Source: Linnemannia hyalina (lineage: Eukaryota > Mortierellomycota > Mortierellomycetes > Mortierellales > Mortierellaceae). From it: DNA of 64,000 bases. Of this stretch, positions 1 through 10,208 are shown piece by piece. Position numbers and translations under genes: made by a program. Numbering within the stretch: position 1 is the first letter of the stretch; every line of letters begins with the position of its first letter. The notes beneath the pieces are model-generated. The model was not told the origin of the DNA. It was given only the letters and a program-made list of their open reading frames with translations, and made no database searches. The stretch spans positions 310,001 through 374,000 of the forward strand of contig JAHRHY010000015.1 in the NCBI GenBank assembly GCA_019671135.1, given 5' to 3'.

Positions 1-243
1 TCCACCGGTCATCGATATCGAACTCAGTTGAATTCTCAAATGTGCAAACATTGCAAATCATTTGTCGAGCCTGAGGTTAACGAGGACGATTATGTAACGA
101 AGGTCGTCAGGGTGCTGGATGGCTGGACGGGTCAGCACTCAGTGGTCAAGCCGCTCCGGTACTATCCCCCGACTGGTCCGCACCAGACAGACAAGTGCCA
201 TGCCTGTCAGAAGGGCATATGTCTCCAAAAGCCCACAAAGTAG
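1..243 (+). CDS. 3' end of an unidentified gene with paired Cys motifs (partial, left edge)
   Basis: The frame is open from the window edge to a TAG stop at 241-243, so only about 80 C-terminal residues are visible. They contain an N-S-Q-M-C-x2-C motif near the start and a C-H-A-C-x4-C motif near the end, which together could bind one zinc ion. A [TN]-S-[QK]-x-C-x2-C motif is seen in the C-terminal zinc ribbon of TnpB/Fanzor-type transposon proteins, but the rest does not match that family convincingly and the usual R-D-x-N-A-A tail is absent. No intron signal is needed inside the visible part. The function is not assigned; it could also be a decayed transposon gene end. Confidence 0.35.
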   Translation, partial: STGHRYRTQLNSQMCKHCKSFVEPEVNEDDYVTKVVRVLDGWTGQHSVVKPLRYYPPTGPHQTDKCHACQKGICLQKPTK

Positions 244-639
244 CGTAACACTCAATGGAGAAGGTTTTTTTTTTGTTTTTAAGAAATTTATACACTCAAT
301 GGAGAAGGTAGGGGTTCAGACTTTTTTCCTGTCACGTTTTCGCCTAGATTCCAATAATTTGTATCGCGTTTTTATTCTTACTATGCATATGTTACTTTGC
401 ATTATGTCTACCTCAGCCGTTTTAGCCCATGTCTCTCAACCTCCAAGCCGGCGCATTATTACTAAAGTGCTTCAATAAAATGAATGTGGCGATTGCTTTT
501 AGTCAGAGCCAATATACCATTGCATGCGCCTAGTTACCACAGCTGTCCTTGCATTCGTTGAATGTTTCTCGACGGTTTTATTAACACAAGAAAAAACAAT
601 CTGCGACTAAATAAAAAAAAAAAGAGAGAGGAGGAGGGA
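244..639. other. intergenic region, no gene seen
   Basis: AT-rich spacer between the partial left-edge gene and the 3' end of beta-lactamase-like gene A. A short sequence, actcaatggagaaggt, occurs twice (about 250 and 294) on either side of a T-rich run. I see no convincing coding sequence. Confidence 0.6.
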
Positions 640-2581
640 TTACTCTTCCTCCTCCTCTACTTTACCAAATGTCAACGGATCAGATTCATCAGGAAGAAGA
701 GCCTCCACCGCTTCAACATCGCCCTTAGCACTCGTGACGAAGGTCAAGAACACATTCCCTTTCAATCCGAACTCATGGACAGGACCCTTGAACGACTCGT
801 AGTGGTAGTGCTCCAGCTGGATCTCCAGAGTCCTGAGCTTCATGTGCAGGGCTTTCCCGTCCTTCTGGAGAGTGACGACGATCGTGCCGTAGATGGGGTG
901 GGTGTAATCACCGGCGTACTCGACCAACTTGTGACTAGGAGGCTTGTTCTCGATCCGATCTGGCAAGTCATCACCGCCCTTGGCGTACAACTCCTTTGTC
1001 TTTTCAATAGTAACCGACAGCCAGTCGATCGACTTGGGCAAACCCAACATTCCGTCAGCGATATAGTATGGCAAGCTGTTGGGGAGGTCAGTGTTGTCGA
1101 CGTTGGTCAAGAGCGCAATGACAAGATCGTCGTATGGGAAAAAGGCCAAAATCGATTGGTAGCCTGGGTTCGATCCATCTATTGTTTCCACAAGTACAGA
1201 CAGCTCTTTTATCAGAATGTTGTTCTCATTTTTTTTGTTTGTCATCATTTTCACAAGCAAGAGAAAGCACAGATGAACAATTGAGAAAGGAAAACATACC
1301 GTGTCTGAAACAAGTGTGGCCCTTGTAAGAGTCCAATAACCAACCAAACCCATACCCAACAGTAGGTGCAAACCCTTGTCGACGCTCCTCATCATCCACG
1401 ATACTCTGAGCCTTGAGGGTCTCCTGGATGCTCTTCTTGTTCAAGACTTGCTTGCCATCCAGCTCTCCCTCCTTCAAGATCACGCGTCCCCACTTGGCCA
1501 GGTCCATCACGTTCATGAAAATGTCTCCAGCGGGGGCATCGGGCATGGGGATCGGATCGATAAACCCTTCCTCGTAAATCCCGTTCTTGGCATCGCCAAA
1601 AGAAGCGGCGTCGTAAGGTAGCGCGTAGTTAGACTGTTTCGCCATCTCGGGCTGCGAGAGTCCGGCACTCTTCAGACCGAGGGGCTTAAAGATCTTACTT
1701 TTGATCAACTCGGGGTACGACATTCCAGCGACATTGGCGGCGGCCTCTCCGGCGACGGCGTACATGATGTTGTTGTAGTTGACAAAGGGGGTCATCTTGG
1801 TTGTCGGCAAGTCGAGATATCTCAATTGCTTGATAAGTTCTCTAGCAGGCTTGCTGTTCCTGTACCACGCCGAGTCAATCGTGGGGACGGGCTGTATGTA
1901 ATTGAGAAAACGACGCACAGGGAGTAACTTTTAGTCAGGTGCATATGTATGAGTACGATGCAAACATAGCAAAAACTACGCACATGGACAAAAAAGGACA
2001 GAGTATGAACTCACGGTTCGATGGGACAACAAGTCGGCAAAAGTCAATTGAGAGGTCAGGGCAGGATCCTTCAATTGGAAATCGAGGAGATAATGAGAGA
2101 CGGGTGTCTCGTTCCAGTCGACCTCGCCGTTGGCAACCAGTTCTCCGACCGCGGTGGCGGTGAATGCCTTGGAAACGGACGCGATGTGGGTCACCGTCTA
2201 GAATGAGACGTGGCAGGGAGGTTATTTTTGGGTGGCAAAAAATATCGCGAGAAAAAGTTATGAATATGTTAAAAAAAGGGCGCTGTCGACATGGAAAGTT
2301 TTAATTACCTCCTTGGTGAATGGATCGTTGCGGTTGCGCTTTCCGAATCCTTGAGCAAAGACGAGTTCACCCTTATGGATAACGGCGATACTCATACCCT
2401 TAACACCGCCGTCGGCACGAGCTTTCTCGAGGACGTTGGGAAGGTTGGCGAGGAAGGCCTTGGGGTCGTGTTCCTGTGTCGCATTTCCTTTTTTTTGGGC
2501 GGCGACAGATGGAATGAGTGTAGAATGACAGAGGATGACAGAAGAGACCAGAAGGAGTGGGTTGAAAAGTGGATTGATCAT
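640..2581 (-). CDS. serine beta-lactamase-like hydrolase A (class C/LACTB type), predicted secreted
   Basis: Four exons: 2581-2309, 2197-2015, 1891-1300, 1178-640; all introns GT-AG and in phase; 528 residues. The N-terminus has a hydrophobic run ending S-V-A-A-Q, a plausible secretory signal peptide. The beta-lactamase fold (PF00144) carries S-V-S-K at the start of exon 2 (catalytic Ser and Lys of S-x-x-K), Y-N-N in exon 3 (the Y-x-N box) and H-D-G spanning the exon 3/4 junction, in place of the K-T-G box. Exon 4 encodes a C-terminal domain like PF11954 (DUF3471), including L-E-H-Y-H-Y-E-S-F. The protein ends in five Glu. Such fungal proteins act as esterases, peptidases or acyltransferases rather than true antibiotic lactamases; the substrate is unknown. 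It is the outer member of a minus-strand cluster with B and C. Confidence 0.9.
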
Positions 2582-2641
2582 GATGTGAAGGAATAAGGAT
2601 GGCGGATTGACTTGAGTGAGTTCTTTGCATGGATGGACTCC

Positions 2642-2649
2642 TTTTTATA
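2642..2649 (-). promoter_or_regulatory. probable TATA box of beta-lactamase-like gene A
   Basis: On the minus strand TATAAAAA lies about 60 bp upstream of the chosen ATG at 2581. That spacing would give a short 5' leader and supports this start codon. Confidence 0.5.
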
Positions 2650-3540
2650 CCTTCGCAGGTCTGCGCTATACCTAGCAACTAAAACCAGCCACTTGTCAGT
2701 GGAGTAAGTATGACAAACACGGGCAAGCCAAATGGACTTGCCTTTTGCATGGACGTCTCGATATGAGTGTCCTGAATTAGTTAGACAGCGGCGAGTACCA
2801 TGCTGGTTGTTTTATTAGTAATTAGCGTGCGCATTCTTTATTAAATCGTGTAACATGTCTAGTAAGAATGAGGCTGTTGAAATCTCGACCGTGGTATGCT
2901 TCAACAGCTCATTGTTTTCAGTCAATTAACTGTAAGTAACTCAAGGTGCGCCGACTCGAGTCGAAAGTGGCGTGGTTCTAACCCTAGTTACAGCAAAAGC
3001 TGAGACAATCCGTCGTTTTTTGCTCCGTTGAACCCTGAGCTCCATTCAACTTTACTCTACTGATCTACGCCTCCAATTTATGTCTCATCTATCCCACTCC
3101 TTCCCCAGGCTTATTATTTTCTTTCTTCTATCCCACCCGTTCTTCTGGCTTCTCCCTTGGGTTTCCTCCCTTCAGCCCAACACTGCAATACCACACTTTT
3201 GAAACCGCATCGCACCTCATCTGATTCCGATCTACGATCAAAAGTAGAATCAATCCCTTTCGTCGTCATCTGCCAAGACTTGCGAAGCTGGAGAAAAAAA
3301 GCCCAGTTGTACCTGAAGTGTGCAGCGCTCTCAATGAATTAAACTATCATTTGTTTGCGCCCGATCTAAACAGTCATCCTTGAATTTCCAAAGACGCATT
3401 TTTTGCTAATAGAAGTTCAGAGACTGCGACAGGACAAAGAGATAGAAAGAGGGGGAGAGGGAGTCTACTCCTCCTTGGGCGTAGCGGCGTCGCCAGTTTT
3501 GGAGACTTCTGCTTTCTTGAAAGTCAGAGTGTCAAGTTAC
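2650..3540. other. intergenic region, no gene seen
   Basis: Contains the upstream region of gene A and ordinary AT-rich spacer up to the 3' end of pseudogene B. No open frame resembles a known family. Confidence 0.5.
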
Positions 3541-3544
3541 CTAG

Positions 3545-4617
3545 GAAGGATGACCTCCACGGCTTCAACATCACCAATAGCGCCAATGACGAATGTCAAG
3601 AACACATTTCTTTTCGTCGAAAAGTCTTGCACACGACCGACCCTGAACTACTCGAAATGGTATTGCTCCAGTCGACTCTCTAAAGTCCTGAGTTTCATAT
3701 GCGGGCTTTTTCGCCGTCCTTCTCGAGGGTGGAGACGATCTTGCCGTAGACGGAGTGGGTATAGTCACCAACATAGTCGGCCAACTCGTGGGTCTAAGGC
3801 TTGTTCTCGACGCGTTCGGGGATGTTGCCATCTTACAACTTGGCCACCATTCCGTACATTTCCTGGGTCCTCTTGAGAGCTGTCACGTTGATCCAGTCGT
3901 CGGTCTTGTGCAAACCCAGGAGGCCATTGGCGATGTAGAAAGACTGCTTGGAGGGGAGGTCGGTGATGTTAATGTTGGTCAAGCAAGCGACCACAAGGTC
4001 GTCGTCTGGGTAGAATGCCACGTTGGATCTGCATCCTGGGTTGCCTCCATCTATGGTAGGAGAGGTGGACAAAAAAAATATGTTGAGACATTTGCCCGCA
4101 CAAAGTTGACATAACCTGCAAGGTACTCGCTCTCTTGGAAGTTAAAATAAAAAGACAAGGGCTTTTTCTTTTTTTTCACCGAACGAAAATAGCGAAATAG
4201 AATGAGATGTACATACCATGCTGCATGTATGTATGGCCCTTGTAGGTGTCCAACAACCATCCAAGACCGTATTCAAGAGTGGGTGCGAAGTCGCGTCGAC
4301 ATTAGGGAAGACGCGCATAATTGTGAGACTTGAGCGATTCCTGTACGCTCTCCTTGTTCAAGACCCGTTTGCCTTCAAGCTCTCCCTCCTTCATGATCAC
4401 GTCAACCCACTTGACCATATCCAACACGTTCATGAAAATGTCTCCAGCTGGCGCGTCGGCCATCGGGATCTCATCCATGTATCCCTCCTCAAAGATACCC
4501 TTCTTGCTTCCTCGGACGACGCAGCATTATAGGGCATGGCATAGTGCCCAGCATCCTTCAGACCGAGGGGATAAAGGATCTTGGTCTCGATCAGCTCCCC
4601 AATGACAACGCGCACTG
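3545..4617 (-). pseudogene. beta-lactamase-like pseudogene B (5'-truncated)
   Basis: Only the second half of exon 3 (about 4617-4213) and exon 4 (from 4050 down) can be aligned to genes A and C. Exons 1 and 2 and the first part of exon 3, including the S-x-x-K and Y-x-N boxes, are missing. The remnant still shows L-Y-P-L-G-L-K-D-A-G, a GT donor after Q-H-G, and D-G-G-N-P-G-C opening exon 4. It carries a short internal deletion after D-A-G, a frameshift near 4510 and in-frame stops in exon 4 (first at about 3833, another shortly after). It cannot encode the hydrolase. It lies tandem between A and C, so it probably arose from the same tandem duplication and then decayed. Confidence 0.88.
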
Positions 4618-4619
4618 AT

Positions 4620-4954
4620 CCTGGCGTCTCATCAGTCGTTCTCTTTCTTCCGTTCCATGTCCGTGCAATTGAAATATGTGAGCAGGAGAAAAAGCGGAAA
4701 ATAATAACCAGACACTAGATTTGCCAAGCTTCGATAGTAGAGCACACTGTGTCATCCATTGGAGCATACCATTTTTATGCTCCTATGTTATTTCGATTCT
4801 CGGTACGCCGAACTGATTGAATGGAAAGGGAGTTATGCCTAGTAAGTACTTCATGAACACGTTGGACCATTTTTATCTTGGCTCGCAACCCTATAATATG
4901 GCAAAGAACAAATCCAACCCTTATCCTTTCCTAGTTCGAGAGGGGAGGTGCCTT
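4620..4954. other. intergenic region between pseudogene B and gene C
   Basis: AT-rich spacer with no recognisable coding sequence. It begins exactly where similarity of pseudogene B to its paralogues stops, so it contains the truncation breakpoint. Confidence 0.5.
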
Positions 4955-6904
4955 CTAGGGTTCCGGAATCTTATCCATCTTCATGAAAGGTATCAGATCT
5001 GAACCCATGAAGGAAACGTGGATGGCATCCACGTTTCCTTTACTGCCTGTCTGGAATGTGGAAAGGATGTTACCCTTCAGAACAAAGTCGTGCAGGTATC
5101 CCTTGAACGATTCGTAGTGGTAGTGGTCCAGCTTGCTCTCCAAGGTCCTGATTTTCATATGCAAGACACTGCCGTTGTTGTCTTCCTCCTGGAGGGTAAC
5201 TGTGATCTTGCCATGGACGGGGTGGATGTAGTCACCGACATAGTCGATTAACTTGTGGCGGCGAGGCCCGCCTTCGATACGGTCAGGGAGGTTGCCGTTT
5301 CTGACCATGGCGAGCATGTCGTAGGCCTCCTGAGTTTTCTTGGGGGTGACCTCGTTTATCCAGTCGGTCGTCTTGGGGAGTTCCAGGAGTCCGTCTGCGA
5401 TGTAGTAAGGTAGATTGGTTGGGAGACCGGTGACGTAGATGTTGGTGAGGTGAGCAACGACTAGGTCGTCGTCGGGGTAGAACGCCAAATTCGAGCAGTA
5501 GCCAGCGTAGCATCCACCTAACGGATACATAAAAAAAATATACCTTCGTCAGTTTTGCCAATTTCACGAAAAATAAAGAAAAGGGGGAGTGAGGGAGAAT
5601 AAAAAAGTACGTACTATGTTGTATGATGGTGCGACCCTTGTAAGAGTCCAGCATCCAGCCGAAACCATATCCCATGGTCGGTGCAAAGTCACGGCGACGC
5701 TGAGGAAGATTCTCAATGTTGTGCGGCTTTAGTGTCTCCTGGATACTCTCCTTGTTCAAGACCTGTTTTCCATCGAGCTCTCCTTCTTTCAGGATGATTC
5801 TTCCCCACTTGGCCAGTTCCATGACGTTCATGTATATGTCGCCTGCAGGAGCGTAGGCCATTGGGATCTCGTCGATGTACCCTTCTTCACGAATCCCGTT
5901 CCTTGCATCCTCGAATGTGGCAGCGTCGTAGGGCATGGCGAATTCGGGGTGTTTCGCCATCTCCAGCTGTGAAAGTCCTGCATTCTTGAATCCCAGAGGT
6001 TCGAATAACTTGACTTTGATCAACTCTCGATACGACATTCCAGCAACATTGGCTGCCGCTTCTCCTGCGACAGCGTAAATGATGTTGTTGTAGTTGACGG
6101 TGGGCGATAGCTTCGAGGAGGGCAAGTCGAGGTGTTTCAGCTGTGTGATGTGTGTCCTTGTCGCCTCCTTGCTCCTGAACCATGCCATGTCAATGGGTGG
6201 GACTGGCTATGAACAAAAAAGAGAGTAAAGATCTTAGTGAGGTGCATGATCAAGATAACGCGTCAGTCAAAACAAAAAAAGACGAAAGACTCACCGTGCG
6301 GTGTGATAACATGTCAGCAAAAGTCAATTGCGACGTCAAGATCGAGTCCTTGAGTTGGAACTCGGGGAGGTATTCAGAGACTGGTGTCGTATCCCAATCC
6401 ACTTTTCCTTCGGCAACTAGTTCGCCAATTGCTGTTGCGGTAAATGACTTTGTCACCGATGCGATGTGTGACACAGTCTACAAGGAGGAGACATGTTTTG
6501 GCGGCAAAAAATAATAATCGTGAGAACGAAATCGTGTTTGTCGTCGAAATAAAGAGACACCGCTGCTACGATTGCATTTTTATTTTATTGTTGTGTACCT
6601 CTCTGGTAAATGGGTCCTTGAGGTTACGTTTTCCAAAGCCCTGAGCAAAAACGAGTTCACCCTTGTGCATAATGGCAACACTCATGCCTGGGATACCTCC
6701 ATCGACCCGAGCTTTCTCCAGCACAGCGGGTAAGTTTTTCAAGAACTCCGAACTGGGGTTGGCGGCAGGGACATCTGCGCTAGGAGAAGAAGTGGATATG
6801 GTTCTCGATAGCGAAATCGAACCGCGATGACGTAGTAGATGTGGATGAGTGAGGGAAGACCGAAAAAGCAAGCGAGATGACTTGGACAGGAGGAAGTGTG
6901 ACAT
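4955..6904 (-). CDS. serine beta-lactamase-like hydrolase C, possible mitochondrial form
   Basis: Four exons: 6904-6599, 6477-6295, 6206-5615, 5517-4955; 547 residues, same intron positions as gene A. The start at 6904 gives a leader rich in Ser, Arg and hydrophobic residues with no acidic residue in the first 40, which looks like a mitochondrial presequence; the animal relative LACTB is mitochondrial. Active-site boxes: S-V-T-K in exon 2, Y-N-N in exon 3, H-S-G across the exon 3/4 junction. The PF11954-like C-terminal domain has L-D-H-Y-H-Y-E-S-F. The end lacks the poly-Glu tail of A and finishes I-P-E-P. The substrate is unknown. The frame is open upstream of 6904 but without a better ATG in a good context. 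Closest in sequence to A and B next door. Confidence 0.9.
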
Positions 6905-7468
6905 GGTGAGAGAGAAAGATGGTGAGGACAAAAAAAAATCACAGCGATATTTATTTCTATGCCAAGGAATGCAAACCATATTTTTGCTTGGTCTCATGGG
7001 CGGTGAGCCCTCGGCCAAAAATGGAAATAACTCATTGGATTTCGACGAACTGCATGCCACGCGCGCCTCACGTCCTTTTCTTTCTTCTTCTTACTTCTTT
7101 TCAGATCATACCTCCACCACAGAATTACAGGCGCTCCTTCTAGAAGCACAAGAGGAAGGGATGGCTAGGTCTGGTGGGAGGGAACGAGAAAAGAAGACAA
7201 ACCAGCTGCTGGGGATATACAGCATACGTCCTCCACGATACGACCGCCAGAGAGAGTCATCGATGCTGTCCAAGAACTAAAAATAGTAATGCGCCCACCG
7301 TTCTTCCTCCGCCATCAGTTAGACATGTTACTCAGGGGAGAGGGTCGACGGCCAGAGTTGTAGGACCGCTGTTAGGTCCTCAATTGGTACGGAGGGGGGA
7401 AGGGGGTTGTAGGTTGGGGGGAGGGGAAGTGACAATAGCATCCTAAAAGAATCACACAAAACGATACA
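6905..7468. other. upstream region of gene C, no gene seen
   Basis: AT-rich then G-rich DNA (G-rich stretch near 7390-7430). No recognisable coding sequence. Confidence 0.5.
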
Positions 7469-7626
7469 CTGCAGCGTGCCAGCGAAACTCTTGTCAATAC
7501 TGCTCTCGTCCAAGTGATGTGTAAAAGGACCTTGTATTCATATTATTAAAGAGGGGGTTGTTACCTGCAGCGTGCCAGCGAAACTCTTGTCAATACTGCT
7601 CTCGTCCAAGTGATGTGTAAAAGGAC
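7469..7626. repeat. perfect 62-bp direct repeat (7469-7530 and 7565-7626)
   Basis: The 62 bases beginning ctgcagcgtgccagcgaaac recur without mismatch after a 34-bp spacer. The repeat does not encode a recognised peptide and resembles no tRNA or transposon end that I know. It sits between the beta-lactamase-like cluster and the LRR gene. Confidence 0.9.
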
Positions 7627-7677
7627 AAAGAGGGCTCGGCGCACTACTAATACTATGTCTACTAAAGAATATGACTG

Positions 7678-7893
7678 CTAACCTAAGGCATCGCCGCCAC
7701 TGCCTAGCCACCACATCTTTTTGTAACAGACATTTACTAGATCAAAGCGAAGAAGCCCCTTAAGACGCTTGCTCACCTCTCGCTTACAGCCCTGGAACAA
7801 TGTATCGGCGACGAGACCTAAAAAAAGCAATGTCGCTATGAACGCTTGGCTGCTACAAGCCCGTCGTAGGAGATCCGTCCCAGTCATCTTCAT
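7678..7893 (-). CDS. small hypothetical ORF (71 codons), doubtful
   Basis: An ATG-started frame of 71 codons with a hydrophobic stretch (about residues 17-33) followed by a Lys/Arg-rich segment. It is not recognised. Inside it TTTTTTTAG is followed by GTCTCG, which looks more like an intron acceptor, so the frame may be chance or part of a decayed spliced gene. Confidence 0.15.
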   Translation of the reverse strand: MKMTGTDLLRRACSSQAFIATLLFLGLVADTLFQGCKREVSKRLKGLLRFDLVNVCYKKMWWLGSGGDALG

Positions 7894-8139
7894 GTCACAG
7901 ATTTTTGTTCCTCATTTTAAGGCCGCAGCAAATTAAGGTTTGTGTTGGGATGTCAAGGCATTTAGGATTGTGACTCTGGAAAGGGTGAAACAAAAATGAT
8001 GCGTCAAATTTTGAAATTCACGTTTTCCATTAGCTTGGTCGCAGTGACACAGTATCATTGATTGTGGTCCTCAACACGCCTTCATCAGCCCTCACCACCA
8101 CGCCTCCACTAACCACGCCTCCAATCCTTTTACACACAG

Positions 8140-8147
8140 TATAAATA
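8140..8147 (+). promoter_or_regulatory. probable TATA box of the LRR gene
   Basis: TATAAATA is followed by about 310 bp of pyrimidine-rich leader with no ATG until 8460, the chosen start. Just upstream the motif accacgcctcca occurs twice (about 8097 and 8112), possibly a regulator site. Confidence 0.55.
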
Positions 8148-8459
8148 CTCCTCTCTCCTTGTAATAAACAGCATCTTTTCTAGCCTTTTCCACTTTCCTT
8201 TAGAATTCTTGTCTCTCTCTTCCTTCCTTCTCTTGCTCATTCCCTCATTCACACACTTGCTCAGTTTCTATTGCAATTGGTGTCTGTCATTCTTAATATC
8301 TTTATCCTTCACTACTGCCTTGCTCATCCTTTTCATTTCGTTCCTTCTTCCTTATCTCTTTCTTTTCCTCATTCCTCCATTATTATCGCACCTTCTTGTT
8401 ACACCATCACCGCCATTTTCGTCATCGTCCCCGTCACGCTTGTCACGCTTTTCATCTTT

Positions 8460-10208
8460 ATGGTTAAGATATTCCGGACACATCCCCTCGATCTACATGA
8501 GATTCGCTCAAGAATTGCCAGCAGTCTTGGCCTTAAAGACCTCGCATCCTGTGCGCGTGTGAGTCAGGATTGGAACGGCTCATTTACACCGCCACTCTAC
8601 AGGTCTGTCGTGTTGTCAAAACATGGCCTCAGCATGGAATCTGTTGATAAAAACAAGCAACTTATACAACGCCTGAAGATTCACAGCTCTGCTTATGAAA
8701 AACTATCATCGACGTCTGCACGAGACAAAGTAGTTTTTAGCGTTATGGCTAACTCGACTCTGACTACTTTGGACTTGAATGGCAACTCGATCGGAGACGA
8801 TGGAGCTGTTGCGCTGTCGGAGGCACTCAAGACCAACTCGACTCTGACCACATTGCTCTTGGCTGACAACTCGATTGAATACGATGGAGCTGTTGCGCTG
8901 TCGGAGGCACTCAAGGCCAACTCGACTCTGACCACTTTGGACTTGAGTACCAACCCGATCTATGAGAACGGAGCTCAGGAGCTGTCTGAGGCACTCAAGA
9001 TCAACTCGACTCTGACCACTTTGCTCTTGAATGACAACTGGATCTGCGAGAACGGAGCTCAGGCGCTGTCGGAGGCACTCAAGACCAACTCCACTCTGAC
9101 CATTTTGGACTTGAATAGTAACCCGATCGGACCCTATGGAGCTCATGCGCTGTCTGAGGCACTCAAGACCAACTCGACTCTGGTCACTTTGAGCCTGGAG
9201 CGCAACTCGATCGAATCCAACGGAGTTGTTGCGCTGTCTGAGGCACTCAAGACCAACTCGGCTCTCACCGCTTTGAACTTGGCGGGCAACTCGATCGAAT
9301 CCATCGGAGCTGTTGCACTGTCGGAGGCACTCAAGACCAACTCCACTCTGACCATCTTGGACTTGAATAGTAACCCGATCGGACCCTACGGAGCTCATGC
9401 GCTGTCAGAGGCGCTCAAGACCAACTCGACCCTAACCACTCTGAGCTTGGAGCGCAACTCGATTGGACCCAACGGAACTGTTGCGCTATCCAAGGCACTC
9501 ACGACCAACTCGACTCTGGCCACTTTGAACTTGTGGGGCAACTCGATCGGAGAAAATGGAGCTGTTGCGCTATCTGATGCACTCAAGACCAACTTGACCC
9601 TAACCACTTTGGACTTGCAGTACAACTCGATCGGACTCAATGGAACTGTTGCGCTGTCTGAGGCACTCAAGACCAACTCGAGTCTGACCACTTTGAACTT
9701 GAGTCTCAACTCGATCGGAAACAACGGAGCTCAGGTTCTGTCTAAGGCGCTCAAGACCAACTCAACTCTGACCACTTTGAACTTGGAGCGCAACTCGATC
9801 GGACCCAACGGAGCTGTGGCGCTGTCTAAGGCACTCAAGACCAACTCCACTCTGACCACTTTGAACTTGTGGGACAACTGGATCAGAGAAAAAGGAGCTC
9901 AGGCACTGTCTAAGGCACTCAAGACCAACTCGACTCTGATCACTTTGAACTTGGGGGTCAACTCGATCGGAGACAACGGAGCTCAGGCGTTGGCTGAGGC
10001 ACTCAAGACCAACTCGACTCTGACCACTTTGAACTTGTGGGACAACTCGATCGGATCCTATGGAGCTCAGGCGCTGTCTGAGGCACTCAAGACCAACTCA
10101 ACTCTGACCACTTTGGACTTGACCAGCCGCTCGACCGGATTTAACGGAGCTCAGGCACTGTCTGAGGCACGCAACATCAACTCCATTATGGGCGTCGTAT
10201 TTCAGTGA
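8460..10208 (+). CDS. F-box-like / leucine-rich-repeat protein (17 ribonuclease-inhibitor-type LRRs)
   Basis: One exon, 582 residues. Residues about 5-50 (H-P-L-D-L-H-E-I then L-A-S-C-A-R-V-S-Q-D-W then P-L-Y-R-S-V) look like the degenerate F-box found in many early-diverging fungal proteins; this is a family-level inference. From residue 102 there are 17 tandem 28-residue repeats of the type L-x-L-x-x-N-x-I-x-x-x-G-A-x-A-L-S-E-A-L-K-x-N-S-T-L, the NLRC3/RNI-like pattern, ending five residues before the stop. No NACHT domain is present. The repeats form a curved binding surface; with an F-box the protein would act as a substrate adaptor, but no target can be read. The start is the first ATG after the TATA box; reading further upstream would add a pyrimidine-encoded hydrophobic leader without an ATG. 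DNA repeats are very similar, so the copy number may vary between strains. It is intronless, unlike most neighbours. Confidence 0.85.
   Translation: MVKIFRTHPLDLHEIRSRIASSLGLKDLASCARVSQDWNGSFTPPLYRSVVLSKHGLSMESVDKNKQLIQRLKIHSSAYEKLSSTSARDKVVFSVMANSTLTTLDLNGNSIGDDGAVALSEALKTNSTLTTLLLADNSIEYDGAVALSEALKANSTLTTLDLSTNPIYENGAQELSEALKINSTLTTLLLNDNWICENGAQALSEALKTNSTLTILDLNSNPIGPYGAHALSEALKTNSTLVTLSLERNSIESNGVVALSEALKTNSALTALNLAGNSIESIGAVALSEALKTNSTLTILDLNSNPIGPYGAHALSEALKTNSTLTTLSLERNSIGPNGTVALSKALTTNSTLATLNLWGNSIGENGAVALSDALKTNLTLTTLDLQYNSIGLNGTVALSEALKTNSSLTTLNLSLNSIGNNGAQVLSKALKTNSTLTTLNLERNSIGPNGAVALSKALKTNSTLTTLNLWDNWIREKGAQALSKALKTNSTLITLNLGVNSIGDNGAQALAEALKTNSTLTTLNLWDNSIGSYGAQALSEALKTNSTLTTLDLTSRSTGFNGAQALSEARNINSIMGVVFQ
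8763..10193 (+). repeat. tandem 84-bp coding repeats (17 units)
   Basis: Each unit encodes one 28-residue LRR. Units 5 and 8 encode identical peptides in their core, and units 5-6-7 line up with 8-9-10 at an offset of 252 bp, showing a three-unit block duplication. Confidence 0.85.

Noticed and set aside
8271..8459. 63-codon hydrophobic N-terminal extension of the LRR protein
   Set aside because: It lacks an ATG, is a pyrimidine-rich leader after the TATA box, and the first ATG is at 8460.
8706..9398. Minus-strand repetitive frame in the LRR gene
   Set aside because: Repetitive only because the 84-bp LRR units are; the plus strand encodes the canonical repeats.
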